64,000 nucleotides of DNA from JAICLK01 sp035478715. GTDB lineage: Bacteria; Patescibacteriota; Saccharimonadia; Saccharimonadales; UBA4665. The translations under genes and the position numbers were made by a program. Positions 60,287 to 64,000 of the stretch are shown in pieces (positions within the stretch are counted from its first letter, which is position 1; the number at the start of each line of letters is the position of its first letter). The DNA lies in NCBI GenBank assembly GCA_035478715.1, contig DATIJK010000050.1, positions 1 through 64,000 on the forward strand, in the 5' to 3' direction. The notes under the pieces are model-generated. The model searched no databases, was not told the origin of the DNA, and saw only the letters and a list, made by a program, of their open reading frames with translations.

Positions 60287-60814
60287 CTAGAGGAGCCAAA
60301 AACACCAACCTGATGGCTTGTTCAAGTAGAATGGCTCACCATTGTTTGCGGTCCTTGGACCGAGGAATTGTCCCCAATGAACGTTGTTGTAAATTATGCC
60401 ACTATGGCCGCTGCCGCTGGTGCAAGGTATGGAATCGAAATTAGCTCCCCAAGGAGTACCGGCCGACCCGCCACAGCTTACCAATCCTGCCCGCGCATTG
60501 TCTTGGAGACCGTTAAAGTCACTGATACACGCGCCATGATATGAGCCGCTGCCATTGAATTTGAGCCAATCGTAATTGCCGTTCGGTGTAACAGTGAATT
60601 GATTGTTAGCGGCTCCGGGGCTAAAGACATTAACTTCCGGCCCGCCGCCCCACGCGTTTAGACACGTGACGCCGCCGGAAGCACATAGTTGTATTGCATA
60701 CGCTGATCCGGCTTGCGTTACAAAAGCTATGCCCGTAGCAGCGACCGTAGCCGCCACCGCAAACCGTGCGCTCTTGACTTTCAGTCCGGTAAGCAACGAT
60801 TTTAACCTTGCCAT
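60287..60814 (-). CDS. Secreted lectin-like protein, tandem copy 3
   Basis: 175 residues. Signal segment VKSARFAVAATVAATGIAFV, then VTCLNAWGGGPEVNVFSPGA, GACISDFNGLQDNARAGLVS, CGGSAGTPWGANF and PFYLNKPSGWCFWLL. About 70% similar to copy 2 by eye, including nearly identical signal peptides. Cysteines are conserved in position across the four copies, suggesting three disulfides. Confidence 0.7.
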   Translation of the reverse strand: MARLKSLLTGLKVKSARFAVAATVAATGIAFVTQAGSAYAIQLCASGGVTCLNAWGGGPEVNVFSPGAANNQFTVTPNGNYDWLKFNGSGSYHGACISDFNGLQDNARAGLVSCGGSAGTPWGANFDSIPCTSGSGHSGIIYNNVHWGQFLGPRTANNGEPFYLNKPSGWCFWLL

Positions 60815-60888
60815 ACTAGTACTCCTATTTAAACGTAACCATAATATTATTTGTCATTAGCCAAAATACAAGCGTGCTGCCCGTAATC

Positions 60889-61413
60889 TTAAAGTACCAA
60901 AAAGCACCAGCCGGTCGGCTTATTCAGATAGAATGGCTCGCCATTGTTTGCCGTTCTTGGGCCGAGAAATTTCGACCAATGTACATTGTTGATAATCCAG
61001 CCACTACCGCCTCCGCCGGTGCAGTTTATGAAGTTGAAGTTAGCACCCCACGGAGTACCGGCTGAACCGCCGCAACTGACCAAGCCCGCCCGTGCGTTGT
61101 CCTGAAGACCGTTGAAATCACTAATGCATGCGGCATCATAAGAACCGCCGCCCTCATATTTGATATTGTAATATCCGTTATTCAATTCTAAATAGAACTG
61201 GTTGTGAGCGGCTCCGGGGCTATATACATTTACTTCCGGCCCGCCGCCCCACGCGTTTAGGCACGTGATGCCGCCAGAAGCACAATACTGATGCGCATAT
61301 GCTGCTCCGGTTTGCGTTACGAAAGCAATACCCGTAGCAGCAACGGTAGCCGCCACCGCAAACCGCGCGCTCCGAACTTTAATTGATCTGAGCCAGAAAT
61401 TTAATCTTGACAC
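60889..61413 (-). CDS. Secreted lectin-like protein, tandem copy 2
   Basis: 174 residues from GTG 61413, chosen because AAAAGGAG lies 6-7 nt upstream and the start then aligns with the other copies (SRLNFWLRSIKVRSARFAVA). ITCLNAWGGGPEVNVYSPGA, SDFNGLQDNARAGLVSCGG and GEPFYLNKPTGWCF match copy 3. The middle strand region (YLELNNGYYNIKYEGGG) is the most variable part. Confidence 0.7.
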   Translation of the reverse strand: MSRLNFWLRSIKVRSARFAVAATVAATGIAFVTQTGAAYAHQYCASGGITCLNAWGGGPEVNVYSPGAAHNQFYLELNNGYYNIKYEGGGSYDAACISDFNGLQDNARAGLVSCGGSAGTPWGANFNFINCTGGGGSGWIINNVHWSKFLGPRTANNGEPFYLNKPTGWCFLVL

Positions 61414-61483
61414 ACTAATACTCCTTTTAACGTTATTTGCCATTAATTTGTATTAACATATTTGAAGCTTTTACCTTCAAATC

Positions 61484-62023
61484 CTAGAAATATGCAAAAC
61501 ACCAACCAGTTGGCTTATTCAGGTAGAATGGTGCACCGAGGGTATTGGTTTGCGGTCCGAGATAACCGTTCGACCCATTCGACCAGTGGATATTTCTGAA
61601 AATGAAACCAGGATATTCATTACTGGTGCAATTTGTAGGACTGAAGTTGGCGCCCCACGGAGTACCTGACGAGCCGCCGCAGCTGACCAATCCCGCCCGG
61701 GCATTGTTGGGGTCATTGAGCGCATCGCTGATACACGCGCCGTTGTATAAACCACTACCATTGAATTTTATGTTGTAGTATATGCCGCTCCCACCGAGCA
61801 AAATGAAATTATCATTAGGGGTATTTGGGTTATAGACATTTACTGACGGCCCGCCGCCCCAGGCGTTCAAACAAGCGGTTATGCCGCCAGCACAATACTC
61901 GGTGGCAGATGCCATTCCGGTTGACGACACAAAAGCTATCCCCGTAGCTGCAACGGTAGCCGCCACGGCAAACCGCACGCTCCGGACTTTCAATGACCTA
62001 AGCCACGAATGTAATCTAGTCAT
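61484..62023 (-). CDS. Secreted lectin-like protein, tandem copy 1
   Basis: 179 residues, AAGGGGGGA upstream of ATG. MTRLHSWLRSLKVRSVRF, signal helix ending GMASA, ACLNAWGGGPSVNVYNPN, GSGLYNGACISDALNDPN, CGGSSGTPWGANFSP and APFYLNKPTGWCF. Closest to copy 4 in its GLYNGACISDAL block. First of the array in transcription order; the tRNA-Gly islet repeat lies about 100 bp upstream. Confidence 0.7.
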   Translation of the reverse strand: MTRLHSWLRSLKVRSVRFAVAATVAATGIAFVSSTGMASATEYCAGGITACLNAWGGGPSVNVYNPNTPNDNFILLGGSGIYYNIKFNGSGLYNGACISDALNDPNNARAGLVSCGGSSGTPWGANFSPTNCTSNEYPGFIFRNIHWSNGSNGYLGPQTNTLGAPFYLNKPTGWCFAYF

Positions 62024-62120
62024 AATCTCCCCCCTTATGCTTAATTACAATCAATTTTAGTCGGCGACGAATAAGACTGTCAAGCAAACATTCAGGTTGT
62101 AACGTGAAACTCTGTAATAA

Positions 62121-62186
62121 AAAAACGCCCGTGGTTTACCGTGAGCGAATGAAATGAGTCGAATGGTGCGAGTAAAGAGACTCTAA
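62121..62186 (-). repeat. Distal att-like repeat carrying the tRNA-Gly 3' end
   Basis: 66 bp identical at 64 positions to 63703-63768. On the minus strand it begins with 22-23 nt of the tRNA-Gly 3' end, TTAGAGTCTCTTTACTCGC + ACCA, then the 43 bp that follow the tRNA. It contains the TAG stop of the hydrolase gene. Confidence 0.88.
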
Positions 62187-62770
62187 TTCCTGTTTAATGC
62201 GCGAACTAGTTTCCTAGAGCCAAACGACAGGCAATAGACGATTGCCCAGGCATGGCCTATCGACGGTAGCTTCTGCTCCAAAACGTCATTGATGACCGTA
62301 TCAGCATACGGAACCGTAGTGTCGGCCGGTGAGTAGAACGAAGTTAGTTTTCGCTTGTCACTGTCTACGAAAGAAGCTAGATTGCCTTGCAATTGCAGCA
62401 TCGAAGTTTTAAAAGCTGGATTCCTGGCATACGTTTGGCCGGAAACCGTTTCGGGATGATTGATCTTGCCGCAGATGTAGGCTACGGTTTGTATTTCGCC
62501 TCTTTTTATCGAATAAGCATTGAGGACGGCACTAGCGCCGGCGCTGGCACCGACCAACGAGACACGATGGCCAAGCTTCCGATAGTTATCTATTTTGGAG
62601 ACTAAGCGTGCGAACTTGGGTTCAAATTCCTCTTCGCCCGCCCAAGGCATAGCGAACAAAACTGGCCGTATACCATACAAACGCCAGCATTGTATAAGTA
62701 TAGATTGGGCGAAATACAGATCATCACCAATGCCAGGGACATATATAGCATAGTATTTTCGGGAAGACAC
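62183..62770 (-). CDS. Alpha/beta hydrolase-like protein, islet cargo
   Basis: 195 residues from GTG 62770; TGC + TATACT (62779-62787) ends 8 nt before it, so an upstream TTG would overlap the promoter. YYAIYVPGIGDDLYFAQSIL begins the core, VSLVGASAGASAVLNAYSI has the nucleophile Ser elbow (G-x-S-x-G), FYSPADTTVPYADT the acid, and SIGHAWAI the His. The stop codon lies within the att-like repeat. One of two genes in the tRNA-Gly islet. Confidence 0.75.
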   Translation of the reverse strand: MSSRKYYAIYVPGIGDDLYFAQSILIQCWRLYGIRPVLFAMPWAGEEEFEPKFARLVSKIDNYRKLGHRVSLVGASAGASAVLNAYSIKRGEIQTVAYICGKINHPETVSGQTYARNPAFKTSMLQLQGNLASFVDSDKRKLTSFYSPADTTVPYADTVINDVLEQKLPSIGHAWAIVYCLSFGSRKLVRALNRN

Positions 62771-62778
62771 TAACGATG

Positions 62779-62787
62779 AGTATAGCA
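62779..62787 (-). promoter_or_regulatory. Extended -10 of the islet hydrolase, leaderless
   Basis: Minus strand TGC + TATACT ends 8 nt before the GTG at 62770. Confidence 0.45.
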
Positions 62788-62841
62788 AAACAAAACGGCT
62801 TCATTAGAAGCCCTCAAGCTATTTTTACTAGCTAAACGGAC

Positions 62842-63642
62842 TCAAGCGGGCAAAGATTCTAGGACATGACCTTGCCCAAAACCGAATATCGTGGTGTTCA
62901 TCTCGCTAATCACCGGATCTGCAATTAGTGCTCGATAGGCGGGCAACATATCCGCTTGCAAATATTGCCAGCGCCTGGTTACATCCATATTCTGCGCACT
63001 ACCGTCATAACTCATACCATCGAACGAGCTTCCTCGCCCAATTGATGCTACCTGACTCATAGAAGTGTCTGGATCAACTAGCCCGATACGCGTGCTAAGT
63101 TTAGCCCTATAAAGCGCGTTTCTTACCCATTCGTTATAGTTGATAAGTTCAAATGGTCCTTCAAAACGATCAAGACTGATATACGCCAATTCTTCCCATT
63201 GTTCACTCGTTTCATTCTGCGGCACATCCAGGATTGGCACATACCGTCCTTCATTCATGGCGGTCATCTTACTGAATAAACGTGATGCGGTAAGATTGTA
63301 CCAATCTCTGATTATCAATATATCGTGGTGCTTAGCGCTATACGCATATTCATGCGCATCGTAATAGTGCGGGACACGATCCCTAAGCCCGTACGCGATA
63401 TCTTCGTAATTTAATATTGCAGCGCCGGCGGTGGACATTGCCCCCAAGACAGCTTTTACGTCTCTTTGGACACCATTCATTCGACGGCAAATGTCATTCT
63501 CAAAACCAACCTCAACGCCCGCATTTTCAAGCCCTCGAGTAAGCCAATCGATTATGGCATGTTGGCCGCTTCGCCGCTGCGCAAACACATGATAAACATC
63601 AGTTAAACAACCAGGGTCGACTTCAGGGCTGAGCGCTTGCAT
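62842..63642 (-). CDS. Sulfotransferase-like P-loop protein, islet cargo
   Basis: 266 residues. VYHVFAQRRSGQHAIIDWL resembles the 5'-phosphosulfate loop of sulfotransferases (FxxxPRSGxxW), and ILIIRDWYNLTASRLFSK the 3'-phosphate motif (RDPxxxxxS). SSFDGMSYDGSAQNMDVTRR near the C-terminus matches the late RxG-type loop. Such enzymes transfer sulfate from PAPS to sugars or small molecules. Second gene of the islet, nearest to tRNA-Gly. TGT + TATAAC ends 8 nt before the ATG. Confidence 0.6.
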   Translation of the reverse strand: MQALSPEVDPGCLTDVYHVFAQRRSGQHAIIDWLTRGLENAGVEVGFENDICRRMNGVQRDVKAVLGAMSTAGAAILNYEDIAYGLRDRVPHYYDAHEYAYSAKHHDILIIRDWYNLTASRLFSKMTAMNEGRYVPILDVPQNETSEQWEELAYISLDRFEGPFELINYNEWVRNALYRAKLSTRIGLVDPDTSMSQVASIGRGSSFDGMSYDGSAQNMDVTRRWQYLQADMLPAYRALIADPVISEMNTTIFGFGQGHVLESLPA

Positions 63643-63650
63643 GACAAGTT

Positions 63651-63659
63651 GTTATAACA
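63651..63659 (-). promoter_or_regulatory. Extended -10 of the islet sulfotransferase-like gene, leaderless
   Basis: Minus strand TGT + TATAAC ends 8 nt before the ATG at 63642. Confidence 0.4.
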
Positions 63660-63702
63660 TCATCTGTAATACAAGACAAGTCTGATCAGTGAGCGGCCGA
63701 AC

Positions 63703-63768
63703 AAAAACGCCCATGGTTTACCGTGAGCGAATGAAATGAGTCGAATGGTGCGAGTGAAGAGACTCTAA
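63703..63768 (-). repeat. Proximal att-like repeat overlapping tRNA-Gly
   Basis: 66 bp matching 62121-62186 with two differences. It covers the last 23 nt of tRNA-Gly with CCA and 43 bp downstream, including a short hairpin (CGCTCACGG...CCATGGGCG) and T5 that may terminate the tRNA. Confidence 0.88.
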
Positions 63769-63822
63769 CTCTCGACCTCTTCCTTGGCAAGGAAGCGCTC
63801 TAAACAACTGAGCTACACTCGC
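63746..63822 (-). tRNA. tRNA-Gly (GCC)
   Basis: Acceptor GCGAGTG/CACTCGC, D-arm GCTC-AGTTGTTTA-GAGC, anticodon arm CTTCC-TTGCCAA-GGAAG (GCC), T-arm GAGAG-TTAGAGT-CTCTT, A73 and encoded CCA. Position 19 is T and position 56 is A instead of the near-universal G19 and C56. Confidence 0.93.
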
Positions 63823-63894
63823 ATAACAGACTGCCAACGGCTGTCTACTTCGGAAGATTGTAACAAAACATCGACGAAAAATATAGTTTATTTC

Positions 63895-63930
63895 TATTAA
63901 AAGAAAAACCCGCCGGGGTATCCGGCGGGT
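63895..63930 (-). terminator. Rho-independent terminator of the gene entering from the right
   Basis: ACCCGCCGG and CCGGCGGGT form a strong stem; on the minus strand a T-rich run follows (63895-63907). Confidence 0.85.
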
Positions 63931-63956
63931 TACCAAATTTCTAATGAGTTTTAAAG

Positions 63957-64000
63957 TTATCTTATTGCAATACGTTTAGAGTTTTTGCTCTTACTAATTG
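63957..64000 (-). CDS. C-terminal end of an unidentified minus-strand gene
   Basis: Two minus-strand frames are open at the right edge: one gives the basic end ISKSKNSKRIAIR before TAA at 63957-63959, the other ends QLVRAKTLNVLQ at 63962. The strong terminator just beyond suggests a well-expressed gene, and the basic tail would suit a small ribosomal or DNA-binding protein. Too short to identify. Confidence 0.3.
   Translation of the reverse strand, partial: ISKSKNSKRIAIR

Noticed and set aside
63718..63936. Minus-strand open frame across tRNA-Gly
   Set aside because: Sense translation of the tRNA and its repeat; no coding character.
1..64000. CRISPR arrays, transposases, integrases or prophage
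   Set aside because: No regularly spaced repeats with unique spacers and no recombinase or phage structural genes were seen on either strand.

Overview
The window looks like a chromosomal segment of a Patescibacteria/CPR bacterium, most probably an environmental Candidatus Saccharibacteria (TM7). This is inference from gene style: compact genes, single-membrane surface proteins, stand-alone type IV pilin-like proteins, an Rpf-type muralytic enzyme, a pgk-tpiA pair, and a tmRNA whose tag ends ANEFALAA. UGA acts as a stop codon (for example at 47785 and 51801), which argues against the UGA=Gly lineages. No ribosomal RNA operon, complete ribosomal protein gene, polymerase, integrase, transposase or CRISPR array is visible, so the taxonomic call cannot be tested here.

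Layout. 1-9.4 kb (mostly minus strand): VOC protein, a cyclodipeptide synthase-like protein, a membrane-anchored cohesin protein beside a secreted dockerin protein, two exported beta-helix proteins, then a three-gene flavin electron-transfer operon (FMN-binding protein, ApbE, RnfD/NqrB-FNR fusion). 9.4-24.7 kb: Nudix protein, pgk-tpiA operon, HTH-EgtD-like methyltransferase, PcrA helicase, Rpf-like protein, ATP-grasp protein, KsgA, exported GH5 hydrolase, MarR regulator. 24.8-36.5 kb: tmRNA, two paralogous LuxR-HTH-like proteins, a membrane-anchored beta-propeller, ZIP transporter, RRM protein, a pilin-like pair, GH37 trehalase. 36.5-45 kb: tRNA-Val and tRNA-Phe, each followed by partial copies of their own 3' ends, with assorted small genes between. 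45-52 kb: pilin-like proteins, hydrolases, a Vgb-like propeller and an XRE/membrane-protein switch. 52-58.8 kb: a cluster of small soluble enzymes and DUF proteins (RibD-like, GNAT, DUF2200, DUF1801, ATP-grasp, VOC, YdeI, DUF1428). 59.6-62 kb: four tandem secreted lectin-like proteins. 62.1-63.8 kb: a two-gene islet bounded by 66-bp direct repeats that include the 3' end of tRNA-Gly.

Two patterns cut across the genes. First, about twenty genes on both strands have a -10 hexamer, usually in the extended form TGN+hexamer, ending only 6-8 nt before the start codon, so their transcripts should be leaderless; the remaining genes mostly carry ordinary AGGAG/GGAGG sites. Second, all three tRNA genes have duplicated 3' ends downstream, flanking cargo at two of them, with no integrase nearby. 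Much of the coding capacity is surface-directed: several exported proteins share a hydrophobic N-terminus followed by S-x-AAT, and three share a short EAExG module. Together with lectins, a GH5 hydrolase, a cohesin/dockerin pair and several peptidoglycan-active proteins, this suits a host-attached or polymer-attached lifestyle.
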